NCBI GenBank assembly: GCA_032629725.1
Contig: JAFEVB010000008.1
Location: forward strand, 496,001 to 560,000
DNA from: Gremmenia infestans
Lineage: Eukaryota > Ascomycota > Leotiomycetes > Helotiales > Hamatocanthoscyphaceae
Length of the DNA stretch: 64,000 nucleotides
Direction of reading: 5' to 3'
Part shown: in pieces, positions 48,646 through 59,889 of the stretch
Layout: every line of letters begins with the position of its first letter
Position numbering within the stretch: the first letter of the stretch is position 1
Notes under the pieces: model-generated
Told to the model about the DNA's origin: nothing
Database searches by the model: none
The model's input: the letters and a program-made list of their open reading frames with translations, nothing else
Made by a program: the position numbers and the translations under genes

Positions 48646-51612
48646 ATGGCAGCCGCAAGATTCAACTCCCCAGAGCTGCGGAAGCCAGCTAGCTCCCCAA
48701 GACCTAAGGGGCGAGGTGCGTCGCGCTTGCCATTATAATTCCGCCTACAGAGAAAGACATGGGCTTACCAAAGTAACTAGAAAATGCAAAGGATACCCTA
48801 TGCCGAAATGTATTGATATACGGCCATTGCCGGTATGAGGATCAAGGCTGTGCCTTCAATCATGATCCCAATAAGAGTATCTCTGGGCAAGCTGAATTGT
48901 AAGTTTGTTTTGGTTTGTTTTCTATTCTCTTCTATTCCTTCCTCCGATAGACTTCTGGCGAGGCTAGCGACAAGGCTGGACTTGAGATGTGAATCACCTC
49001 ATGCCTTTACCACAACCTCGCAATTTCGACAACAGCATCCTCCAGCCACTCGAAACGATGCCTGGTAAAGACAAAAGGTCCGATACGAACGCATGCAGTA
49101 GCTTCAGTTCTAGTTCTAGCTCCAGCTTTCTGTCCCGGCTTTTGCCCTGTACCTCAGAACCCCCTAAGTCGAGGCCTATTCAGCGAAGAGGTGCAATTTC
49201 TGGACCCTCAGGTGCAGCTGCACACCCAGATACACCAGGAAACAGCTCACCCAGCCCTCTTCCCCCGTACGAGCTCATTGCCAGTAGCGATACTACAATA
49301 CGAGAAGGTATATCCTCAGCAGTACCGGCCGGAGATGTCCAACGAGACCAGCCTGCCCTTTCAACACCAAATATCACAACACCTCCTATTGGACACCCAC
49401 GCGGCAGATCCAAATCTCCCAGGAGAAGCGATCTTGACAATGGCAGCGATTTCATGGCATCAAGAGCATCCCGAGGAGAGAACCAAGCGGACAGGTCCCC
49501 CCCCGAATATCCGTCCCTCCCTACTGAAGACGCGCTTTCCTCCACCGATGGACTTGGATATAGGGACGGCTTCCTTGAGACTCGTGCCCGAAGATATTCC
49601 AGATCAGTTAGCCCGCGGAAGTCTCCAACAAAGCCATAATAAAGGAAGGATTAGGGAAAATAGGCCACAAACTAACATTAACAGGCTCAAAAAGAGTCTC
49701 AACGTAGATTCGCCTTCCTTCACACCTTCAACTCTCGCAGTTCCGAGCAAGACATCGTCTATTTCTTCACAAGCTGCCAATGCAGCTCCGTTTACACCTC
49801 GAAGTCTGGCCAGCGGTGCCACGACTCCTGCCCCGCAATCAGAACCTCAACCAACCTTCAATCCTGCCCAAATTCGCGAATTTACGCCGCAAAATTACGA
49901 ATTGTCTGACACAGTAAATGTATATCTGATATCATCTCGTATGGGTTATTCTAACAATGTTTCAGGCCTTAGCCACCGATGGTGCTTCAGATGGACAGTC
50001 AGCTTATGATCCCTTCTCTATGACCGGCGTGAACCAAGCACTTGGGACAGCTACTCCCTATAACCCTTACGACGAAAGCAACAACATATCTAGCAATGGA
50101 GCCGGTTACTTTCAAACTCCGACCCCCTTTATCACAACTAACCAACCTGTAAGTTCCTTGGGCCACGATGTTTTTCTCCTGCTAATCGTTCAGCTCCAAT
50201 ATCATTTGTATGCGCCAATCGGTCCTCACAGAGAAGATATCTTGGCCTATCAACGACATGCACATGACTTCTTCATGCCAGAGACACTCCGTGAGGAGTT
50301 GCAAAAAAAGGCAGAAGCTACATTTCAAGTCATGCCTAGTATGCTCTTTCTTCCCCACGTGAATGATTTTCTGACATTTTGAGACTCCCAACTTCCAACC
50401 GTCGACCCATATCATAGTCTAGTCGCTTTAGATACAAGCCATCGCAAGAGTGCTGCCGTATTTGGATACCCCAGCTGGATTTATAAAGCCACATCCATCA
50501 AGAACGGCCACATGTACTGCCTGCGAAGACTTGAAGGTAAGCAGTGATTTCCACGACATAAAAGCCGATGCTAATGGTATTCAGGCTATCGATTGACCAA
50601 CGAAAGAGCTATTCGTTCCGTCAAGGATTGGCGGAGAGTGAATTGCGGCGGCGTAGTTTCTGTCGTCGATGCATTTACTACACGTGCCTTCGGAGACAGC
50701 TCTCTGGTGTTTGTCACCAATTATCATCCCCTTTCCAAGACTTTGGTTGAACATCATTTTACAAGCACCAACCGTTTTGGCAACCGAATCTCTCAGGCAG
50801 TTCCAGAGCCTGTCCTTTGGAGTTACATTGTGCAGATTTCTTCTGCTATCAAATCGGTACACGCGGCCAATCTAGCAGTTCGCTGCATTGATCCAAGCAA
50901 GGTCATCCTTACCGAAAAAGGCCGCATCCGACTAAATGCGTGCTCTGTCCTAGACGTTGTGCAATTTGATGCTCAACGCCCACTGGCTGAATTACAGCAA
51001 GAGGACTTTATCCACTTCGGAAAGCTCATCCTATCAATCGCAACCAACAACTTGTCTGTCATGGCTTCTCATAATCTGATGGGTTTTGTAGACCAGTTAT
51101 CGAGGACCTACACTGGGGAGTTGCGGGACACAATTATATGGCTTCTCACCCCAGCTCAAGCACCAGCAACCAAAAGCGTTGTGGAGCTACTGATCGGCAT
51201 CTCTAACCACATCGTCGACGCCTTCGACAGCAGTCTTCACGCGAACGATACACTATATTCTGAGCTCGCCCGTGAAGTTGAGAACGGTCGTATTGTTAGG
51301 CTTCTCATGAAGCTCGGAAGCATTAACGAGCGTCCAGATTACGATGGCGAGCTCAACTGGAGCGAGAATGGCGAGCGTTACGTCTTGAAATTATTCAGAG
51401 ACTATGTCTTCCACCAAGTCAATGCGGAAGGCAGACCCGTTGTCGATATGGGACATATCCTTGCATGTTTGAATAAACTCGATGCTGGGAGCCAGGAGAA
51501 AATCACATTGACGAGCAGAGATGAGCAGACTGTGTTTGTCGTCTCGTACAACGAGGTGAAGAAACAGGTCAATTCTGCTTGGGCGGATCTGCAGAAACCG
51601 AGCCGCCGTTGA
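48646..51612 (+). CDS. PAN3: PAN3, regulatory subunit of the PAN2-PAN3 poly(A) nuclease
   Basis: Exons are 48646-48715, 48781-48898, 49685-49913, 49966-50148, 50194-50338, 50384-50536 and 50585-51612, giving 641 residues. A CCCH zinc finger spans 31-51 (C-x8-C-x6-C-x3-H, beginning CRNVLIYGHC). A PAM2-type motif for Pab1 binding follows at once (about 67-77, SLNVDSPSFTP). Next are a low-complexity linker, a pseudokinase domain (about 245-515; AVRCIDPSKVIL sits where the catalytic HRD loop would be) and the coiled-coil and C-terminal knob (about 520-641) that bind PAN2. It recruits the PAN2 exonuclease to poly(A)-bound Pab1 for cytoplasmic deadenylation. Intron 2 is unusually long (48899-49684, 786 bp) and largely open, so other isoforms or start sites are possible. 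Confidence 0.93.
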
Positions 51613-52019
51613 AGGATTGTTCGAACATTACACAACAGATGTTGTAAGTAGCGGTGGAAATCATTTGAGGAATGAGGTGTTAAGATGCAAGTTTACTTGC
51701 AGAGGATTCCTAATAGTAACGTAGAATCAATGAAAAACACTCAGAAATATTTGCTCTTTCTTGGTTGCACCGTGAAACTTTATTGTGTCTTTGACAAATT
51801 TCTCCAGATGATTCTGCCTTGCATGATATTCCACTGCAAATGAGATTCTTCTCATATCTCGCGATCCTGTAACTTTTCCAATCCCGCAGCGCCCTCGTAT
51901 ACTCTGTCTTCCAAATCTCCTGACAGCACGCGCCACGCAGATAATTATCCCATCCGCCCAGGCAAGACACCCTCCCCGTTGCCCTTCCCCGGTATCCCTC
52001 CTCTCTATCCTAAGCATAC
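51613..52019. other. Convergent intergenic region (PAN3 / LSm7)
   Basis: The 407 bp between convergent stop codons show no gene. Minus-strand open frames here are shadows. Confidence 0.55.
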
Positions 52020-52600
52020 TCATTCCTCGCCCTCTGCTTGCACGAAAGGATTCGCAATCTCCTCACTCCCATCACACGGACTAACCAGCACCAACAGCGT
52101 CCCTCTCGCCACAACCAGTCCCAGCGCCCTACTACTCGTGTTTCCTTCATCGTCGCGCAGGACCTCGGAGACATCGTCGAGGACTAGGTTCATTAGGGCG
52201 TCGTAGCCTTTGAGTGTTCCTGTGACTGGAGTGGAGGGCGAGGGTTAGCCAGAGGATGGATGGGGGTTGATATGGAGGAGGGGTAACAAACCTTCTCGTC
52301 CACCTGTGAATTTCACAGTAATGGATTTATCCATGTACTTTCCTAGATCGAGAATGTTTTCTTTCTTAGGACGTTCGCCGGGAGTGTGGGCGCCGCCTCT
52401 GCCGCCTTCGTGGGCTCCTGTTGGGCAAGCTTGTTAGTATGGAGGTGGAGAGTTTGAGTATGGCACTGATATAAATATGTTGGAGGGGTTTGGCAGTAAG
52501 GGCAAATGGAAGATGCGAACAAACCTCTACCACCCCGTCCCCCTCTATGTTCGCCCCTGCCTCCTCCACGGCCTCCGCGTTGTTGGCCTCGTTCGGACAT
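52020..52600 (-). CDS. LSM7: LSm7, Sm-like protein of the LSm1-7 and LSm2-8 rings
   Basis: Exons in transcript order are 52600-52525, 52417-52292 and 52225-52020, giving 135 residues. The N-terminus is an Arg-Gly-Gly-rich stretch (about 1-45), longer than in yeast Lsm7. The Sm fold follows: KKENILDLGKYMDKSITVKF (Sm1 start), GGREVTGTLKGYDALMNLVL, and Sm2 GLVVARGTLLVLVSP. LSm7 is a fixed subunit of both the cytoplasmic decapping-activator ring (LSm1-7) and the nuclear U6 snRNA ring (LSm2-8). Both introns begin GTTTGT rather than the common GTAAGT or GTATGT, yet both junctions keep frame and rebuild the conserved GGREVTGTLKGYD block. The gene is divergent from the Zn2Cys6 gene, with 463 bp between start codons. 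Confidence 0.93.
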
Positions 52601-53063
52601 CGTTTTGTTTCTTGTCCTGGAGCTCGAGCTTGGTGGATGGGTGGGGATGTGCAGGTTCCGCGATGAGGCTGAGAATGGTTGATAGTGGAGTATTTGGAGC
52701 TAGGCTCGAAAAGGATGGTGGGCGGAATGGAGAAGAAAGGTGTCACGGGAATGAAGGAATGATGATCATGTGCGGGTGGGAATCGGAAATAACCGAGAAG
52801 CGCCGCGGCGGAAGGAACGCGTCCGCCAACCTTCCTGCCTCCTCACTTCATCCCCAATCTCCTCCTCGGAACGTGCGTGAGAACACAGGAGCCATATTTT
52901 ATCTCAAGGAATATTGAGTTCGTGAGGGCCAAGTCTATTCCCGGGTTTTGGCTGCAAACGCGCAAATACCAGCGAGCGGGGTCCACCACGTTCCTCTTTC
53001 TCCGCCCGGAATCACAACTCCCTCCCTCCAGTCTCACTACTTAGCGTCTACAAATTCTACAAT
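52601..53063. promoter_or_regulatory. Shared divergent promoter region (LSm7 / Zn2Cys6 protein)
   Basis: The 463 bp lie between two divergent start codons, with pyrimidine-rich tracts near 52835-52870. Nothing more specific is seen. Confidence 0.5.
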
Positions 53064-54790
53064 ATGGAATCCCCAAATCTAACGCAATCCTCCAATACCG
53101 ATGCAGGGCTGAAGAGAAAACGCACCCCCGATGATGTTGGACGACCGCGACCGAGCGTTGGCAATGTGACGCAGATTAACTACTTGGTGAAGTCACGGGC
53201 TGAGAAGTTGCAATTGATAGATGGGGGTGCAGATACTTTTGGGGAGGTATTGGGGATGATTGATGATTATGAAGGTTAGTTGATAGCTTCTTGCGCTTCT
53301 TGTTTTAGGTGCAATTCGTAGTTGGTGTAAGTTGTACATGGTTGAAATAGACGGGTCAAAGTGGGGCTCAAGTGAGTTCGAAATGGAAAGATTCCTATCG
53401 ATCTTTCGTTTCAAATGACATTATAAGCTTTAACCTATCCGCCAATCATCGCTCTGGAACTTGCCTGTTCTTTATACTGACATTTACAGGTGTTTTACAG
53501 CGCCACGAAAGTCTAGCTGCAAATCTTGGTGCCAAACTCGTTGGCCCTCTTCTCCTCAAGTCGCTTGAGAAGTTGTTCGATGGTCCCATCAAGGCATTTG
53601 GAATGGAGCAATCACCTGCAACCTGGCTTGATATCGTCACCTTTGCTCGTACCAATCCAGGGGACTTCTTTCTCAGCGATTCTTCTGTCCCTGGCGTTAG
53701 AACTTGCCGCTTCTGGATCAAAGGAGCTCAAATCGAGATCTCAGAAGACGATTATAGATTGATTGTGTCGGGAGGTCCTGAACGCATGATTCCAACCCAG
53801 CCAATTCCTGAAGATGAATCCGCAGAGCTGGGCACTTTGAACATTTTAGAGACTCGCCTTGCTATGCTCATCAAAAAAGCTGATGCGGTTGCCAGCAAAG
53901 CAAGGCAGCTGAACTACCATCTGAAAGGTCGAAAAGCAGCAGTCATGAGTCGACAGCCGGCCGCAGCAGCCGCTGAGACATCCCCAGAGGCTCACACCTT
54001 CTCTCCCCAGCCATTCGCAGCCATCAACACCACTAGAATATCAAACGTTCCCAGTAACGATGCAACAAACATACAACAGCAGCTTCTTGAGCAGTTTCTC
54101 ACAGGTGATCGAGGTCGATCGATGCCACCACAATCTCGCGGCAAAGCCAGCCGTTCTTCAGATACACAAAGCCAGCATGTCTTCAACGGAAGTCCAGATG
54201 CAGACGCCCGACGTATGTCTCATATCCACACTTCTTCGGACGATGGCATGGAAGGCCAATACCGAGTTTTAATGGCTGCCAAGATCGAGAAGCTGGCTCG
54301 TGGTGACCCCATCTACCCACCTTGCGATAGATGCCGACGGTTGAAATTTGATTGTACGAAACACCTTACTGCGTGCTCAGCTTGTACGAAAAAACATGCA
54401 AAGTGTTCTTGGAGGGACATCCAAGAAGGTGAACTGGAATATATGCCGCATATACCGATACCCGGTGGTGAACTTAGGCTTCTTGGAGAAAATGGATATG
54501 GGACATCTTCGCAAGTGACCCCTACTTCTTCAAGTTCTGCTAAATGCTCTAAGAGGTGCATTGCTAATCTCTCGATTACTTACAGAATTGATGAAACTGC
54601 CAATCCGGGACAAAGAACATTCGAGGGAATTCCCAGCGGAACTGTCTTTCATCAATCAGCTCCTGAAGCCCAGATGAGCCCACAACAAATGGAGCAGCCA
54701 AATCCAGAACATCGACCAGATCAATTATCAAACGACCATGCAACTTTGACGCAAATCGCATCAGCGGCTGCTGCGGCAGGAGTCAGATAA
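53064..54790 (+). CDS. Protein with a central Zn2Cys6 cluster (putative regulator)
   Basis: Exons are 53064-53274 and 53490-54790, giving 503 residues. The first part (about 30-160) is a conserved-looking alpha-helical region around NYLVKSRAEKLQLI and LGAKLVGPLLLKSLEKLF. The Zn2Cys6 motif is central, at 349-376 (C-x2-C-x6-C-x6-C-x2-C-x6-C, beginning CDRCRRLKFDC), not N-terminal as in most fungal regulators. It is followed by a Gln/Pro-rich tail ending in an alanine run. Intron 1 is 215 bp, long for this locus, and could hide a small exon. A possible 30-nt intron near 54557 is ignored because the frame stays open. It is a nuclear DNA-binding protein by family; its target is unknown. I do not recognise an ortholog name. 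Confidence 0.78.
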
Positions 54791-57590
54791 TTATTACACA
54801 TTTGTTTGTACGATATCAATCATGAAGTGATTGTGGTGTTAACCTTGCCTTGTCTCTGCAATACAATCAGATTAGCATATTGGATGATATACGTGGATTA
54901 TGGCTATCGTTACAAAATGTTTGTTTTGGCTGACAGTACCCCACATACCCTGGTCAGAAGCACCCAGGTGCCCTTTGTATCTTATTTGCTGGTCTCAGAC
55001 CTTCTTTATAGCGTGCTGGTTTTGACGTGTTTTCAATATCCAAAATGTGTTTTACCAATTCAATAGCATACGAATGGTCACGTTCACCTCCATGATTTTC
55101 GTGTATCATTTGGACCATTCTTTCTACTCTTTAGTCCCATTTCATTTCTCATATATCAACGCGCTTCCCTCCCTTGTTTTACTTTACGCTAGTTGATATG
55201 CGGCGCGATATTGCGTAATATAAAGACTTCGCTTTCCATAAACCGTAGGCTCATCAGTTGAAGATCATAGGAACTAGTAACGAAAATCGAAGAAGCTTGG
55301 GATCACTCCTACGCCTACTAGTATGGAGATTTTGATATGTTTTGATAGGGTGAACCTGTGTGGTTCGGCTAAGAAATAAGAGATTTGTTTCTGAGGAACT
55401 GGAAGGGGGTTTTTATTGCCCGGAAAGACTGTTTCCTGTCAAGAATATACTTGCTGTTAATCCATAAGGCCGTTCATTGCCTTCGTGTGACTTCACGGTA
55501 CGCAATGAAATCACTTCTCTTTTGAAATCATATATCTACACCGCAGCCTTGCGGACGTAGTTCTGTGCAAGTTTTATTTTCTCGCCGAGTTCTTGAGCCA
55601 ACTGATTATATGAGCCACGAATTCTTGTGCTGATGGTTGTTGAGTGAGGCAATGTCTCAGGCTCCTTATATCTGCACCCGCTTACTCTCCTACTTGGCAC
55701 TACCTTAGGCTAGGCCTTTCACATTATCTGTATAGAGAGAGGTGAATTGCGGGTGGATTTGGATAGGAAGTAGTGGTTTCCTTGCTTTCCTATATATATA
55801 ACAGGTCTTTTGCTTGAATATTACTCAATAGAGAGGCCGAGAAGGAAATTGCAGAACTCATAGTCATATACACTGAATGGGACAGCTGGAGTAGATGGTG
55901 AAGGGGACTGAACATGGAAAAGAGGGCTTTTTTCGCTCAAGGGGATATAGAAACCGGTTTTGGTAGGTCTCACCAGACGTTGCCTCCCGTGATACTACAT
56001 CATCTTTCATGCTCACATCGTGGAATAGAATTTTTTTGTTGTATTTAAACTTCTATTTTCCATGTTGTACAGTACCAAAACACGTATGTAATCAGAAAGC
56101 AGCTAGAGGCTTGCTGTTCCGAGACCTGGCCGGGCCTCCGCAGATCCAACCAAGCCTATAAGTTGTTACCATCATTGAAAAAGGTAGAGCTGTTTTGCCG
56201 GTGCATGCTATTTACGAATTCGGGCTTCCACAGTCGGATTCGCGATGTTGTCAAGGACTCGGTTGTTATCAAACGTGTCTCATTCATTCATTTGTAACGG
56301 CTTCTAGTCATATGATGGAAAGGACTTTTCCTTAAAGCACAAACGTGGGTTGAAATGTCAAGCTGTTCAACTGTTCGACTTTGCGAAGTACGTACTTTAG
56401 TTTCGATACCTGTGCCCGTTCGCAAACTGTCTCCACTTGATATCTCGAGTTGCTCAGGCCGAGGCTCTGTGGTTTCCTCCTTGTTGAGGGGAAAGCTTTG
56501 TATACTGCCTTCTTTCACGCTGGGGATTCCAGAGAATCGACCAAATTCTTATATTTTCAACTCAGCTTCTTCAGCCAATACCGGGTCTTTTTCTTGTGAG
56601 AAGGCATCAACTCCGCTAGCACGGATACAACAACGTTATGCTAATTTCTGAAGGCCTATCATAATCTTAAAAGAATCCCCTCCAATATGCTTATCATGGA
56701 AGCCGATCTCAGTTAGTATCCATTGTCGACAAAAGCCGATAGTTATGGCAGAGATTGAAAGATTTATTCTTCGAGTTGATTGTTAAGACTATACTTATTT
56801 TCAAATTCGAAGCTATTTGTTCCCCAACTTCAGACGAGACTTCAGAAGTCTTCCGGGTAACCGGCACCGACTGTGGTGTATCGAATCCGAATGGTACTCC
56901 CAGGAGCAAAAAAGAAGAATATGAGTGTGGTGGTATTCTTCTCAAAAGAAGGAGAAGATGATTGATGTAACCAAGACTTCGTGCTTTTGCATATAAAAGG
57001 AAGAGAAGAAGAGCTTGCTTTTGAACTCGCGCCTAAGATAGACCTTTTGTGGAAGACTTGTGCTAGAAAACTAATTGTATTGAGGGGGGGGAGAGGTGAT
57101 GGTCGCTAAGAAGATAAGGAGCACTTGAAGGAAGTTCTGTTAATTTACTAACTTGAAAACTCCCACCTGAGCTAAGTGATGTGTCAGGATGTAGATATAT
57201 AAACTCAGAGTGGAAGAATCCCTTCAGTAATGGCTTCTCTGGTGCTCATACTTCCGTTAAGCATAATCGAGAACCGCCTACCTATTTGGATATCAACAAT
57301 CTCATATCATATTCTCTAATTAAATAAATGATACTATATATCTGTACGTAATATACTGTAGAACAATTATCTATCTCCGTATACGTCAGATGATAATTAG
57401 TTATCTCCGAAGTTTCTGACATCATGGATCTGCCCCACTACACTAACCCCACCCCGCACCGGCACCCGCAGGTGCTCCCTTTCCTTATATCGGATTTATG
57501 TACAAAATAACCTTCTTCTCCTCGATCAACTGATTGTTGCTACGGTACCCCAAACTCTAATTCCATCCAACAATCAAAAGAAACATCGCA
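54791..57590. other. 2.8-kb gene-free stretch
   Basis: No gene is supported. Open frames of 60-98 codons (for example 56355-56651 and 56755-56961) overlap on both strands and have no recognisable domain. A short TA run lies at 55791-55800. Composition is normal, with no sign of RIP or of the island's elements. Confidence 0.5.
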
Positions 57591-58405
57591 ATGGCACCAC
57601 ACGTACATAGCGCAGCATGCTGCAGCATCCCGCCCATCGTCTCTAAAGGCTACCAAGCCAAAGGCGAATACAAGACCATTGGCGGTTTAAAGAATTGTAC
57701 GATTCCGTCTCATCCCCTAACCTCAATCATATCATAATCTAACACCACTCTATAGACGTCACTGGCCCCCAAACCGCCACTAAAGCCCTCCTCTACATCT
57801 TCGACATCTTCGGCTACTTCGAGCAATCCCTCCAAGGCGCCGACATCCTCGCCACCTCGGATAAGGACAACAGCTACCAAGTATTCATGCCCGACCTCTT
57901 CGAGGGTAAACCCGCAGACATTTCATGGTACCCACCCGAAACCCCCGAGCAGGGCGAGAAGCTCGGCAACTTCTTTCAGACAACCGGCGCGCCCGGTACA
58001 GCCGCAGCCCGTATCCCTGCTCTCGTCAAGGCCTACAAGGAATTTAATCCTAATATTGAGGTCTTGGGAGTGGTGGGCTTTTGCTGGGGTGGAAAGATTG
58101 TTAGTTTGACGAGCAAGAAGGATACGCCGTTCAAAGCCGCGGTGGAATGTCATCCTGCTATGGTAGATCCCTCGGATGCGGAGGGGATTACTATTCCGCT
58201 TGCTTTATTGGCAAGTAAGGATGAACCGGCGGAGGATGTGAAGGCTTTTGAGGGGAAATTGAAGGTGGAGAAGTATGTAGAGACTTTTGGGGATCAGATA
58301 CACGGTTTTATGGCTGCCAGGTCTGATTTGACGGATGAGAGGGTCAAGGCTGAGTATGAGAGGGGGTATAAGACAGTATTGGAATTCTTTTCCAAGCACT
58401 TGTAA
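57591..58405 (+). CDS. Dienelactone hydrolase family protein (AIM2-like)
   Basis: Exons are 57591-57696 and 57756-58405, giving 251 residues, the usual length. It is an alpha/beta hydrolase fold with the Cys-Asp-His triad of dienelactone hydrolases. The nucleophile is Cys145 in GFCWGGK, the acid is in ASKDEPAEDV and the histidine is in QIHGF near the C-terminus. The N-terminal CCSIPP with Gly-Tyr is typical of the fungal branch related to yeast Aim2. Family members hydrolyse dienelactone or other ester and lactone substrates; the physiological substrate is unknown. It is convergent with the small A/B-barrel gene, 303 bp between stops. No degradative cluster surrounds it. Confidence 0.92.
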
Positions 58406-58708
58406 GTTTTTACAGTTTTTATATTGAGGAAGTATCAGGTATCAGGGGTGGAAGAAGGGTGGAGAAGTCATGGCATGGCAATGGCTGATTACTTCGTGGA
58501 GGTAGAAGCAACGGCGGAACCGGTTCTAGACTTTAATGGCACCGGGGACCGAATACATGATTTACTCAATCTTACTCTGCTCAAAATGGCATAGCAACAC
58601 AACAGCAATTGTAATCTTTATATCCCATCCATACATACAACTAGATATCCGTCACAATTCCGTGATTTTGTCCCCCGCATACTTTCATCCGCTCTCCTGC
58701 CCTCTACC

Positions 58709-59135
58709 TCACAAAACAGACACAACCTCCGGCTGGTAATAAACCATCATCATGCCCTCCACCCCCAACGGCTTCAACTTAATCTTCAACTCCTGATGCG
58801 CTTTATCCTCCGTATCATAATACCACATATCCGCCTCACTCGCAAACTCGGATTTCGCAACTAGCGTGTAACCCTGATTCCGCTGATCTTCTTTCGTGGG
58901 CCCGGCGTGTAGGGAGAGGATGTAGGGTTTGCCGTCCTGTAAAACAAAGACCGAATTAATATAATTTATTGATTAAGATATAGATGTATCATCTTGGAGA
59001 TGGAGATGGGAAAGTGGGGGGTGGAAATACTTTAACGGCGCTCTTTGCGAGGTCTTTGTAGATCTCAAGGGCTGCTTGTACGTTTGCCGGAGATGGGATT
59101 TTGAAGAGTGTTACGCGGATTGTTCGGCCTGACAT
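58709..59135 (-). CDS. Stress-responsive A/B barrel (Dabb) domain protein
   Basis: Exons in transcript order are 59135-59031 and 58936-58709, giving 110 residues. The protein is one ferredoxin-like dimeric alpha/beta barrel: strand IRVTLFKIP, helix NVQAALEIYKDLAKSAV, strand YILSLHAGP, then TLVAKSEFASEADMWYY and a helix KAHQELKIKL, ending in GMMMVYYQPE. This layout is that of Dabb proteins. Members bind small molecules or act as cyclases, and many are stress-induced; no catalytic role can be assigned here. The frame is open upstream to 59273, but that position is TTG and the first ATG is at 59135. Donor GTATTT is slightly unusual. Confidence 0.85.
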
Positions 59136-59889
59136 CTTGCTTGCGTTTTGATATTGTGTAGGAAGGAAGGCGGGGTTATGATATGATGCGGGGTAGAATT
59201 TTGTAGATTTTGTTCGGGAGAGGATTAGATATATGGTTCGTGGGATCGAGATAGAGGATACGAAGGTTTTCAATAAAAAGAGAAAGAAGAGTGTTTAACA
59301 TAGAAGGGTTTTCAGAGACTATTTAGTTATCTTGATGGTTAGTACTAGATGAAGCGCATTGGTGGGGTGTATGTACGTGCTTTCCGTTGTGGATCTTCAG
59401 TGCAGCTGTTCAGCAGCGGCCGTCTTCGCAGAGCAGATCACCGCGGTCATGCAGCAGGCTAAATTATACCGCTATACGGATAGATTTCGGGGCATTCTAG
59501 GTAAGACCTGGTTTCTTTATTTTACCTACTTGCAACCTGCTTTCTAATCAAATCAAATTAGATTCCTCCTTTTTCTCACGACTCTACCTACTCGGTAAGG
59601 GTCATATCTCGAGATGAGGTAATAGTTTAGAGTTGTTTTCTAGAAAGATAATCTTGAATTGTAGTTTCAAATTTAAAGATATATAGATAATGAGTATTCT
59701 TCGTAATTGGAGATGCAAACGAGTGACTCCGACGAAATTATATAGATGATCTAGCTTAGCGCGGGCTGGCGCTTGCTAGACGAGTGTTTAAATCTCCCCA
59801 GAGCACGGTGTTACATGGCAGAAAATAGTAAACCATATACCCAACTCGAGCTCCTACGGTTTCCCGACAGACACCTTCATTTCTAGATA
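59136..59889. other. Intergenic region, no gene seen
   Basis: The promoter side of the Dabb gene is here. The open frame at 59359-59547 has no recognisable content. Confidence 0.5.

Noticed and set aside
48989..49639. Separate gene upstream of PAN3
   Set aside because: It lies between PAN3 exons that code for the conserved zinc finger and the PAM2 motif. It is kept only as a possible alternative exon.
52366..52917. Open frames overlapping LSm7 on both strands
   Set aside because: They are shadows of the RGG-coding exon and intron 1 of LSm7.
54557..54586. 30-nt intron in the central Zn2Cys6 gene
   Set aside because: It has GT-AG ends but is too short and a multiple of three. The frame is open through it, so it is read as coding.
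59136..59273. N-terminal extension of the Dabb protein
   Set aside because: The upstream start is TTG, and the extension is not part of the domain family.
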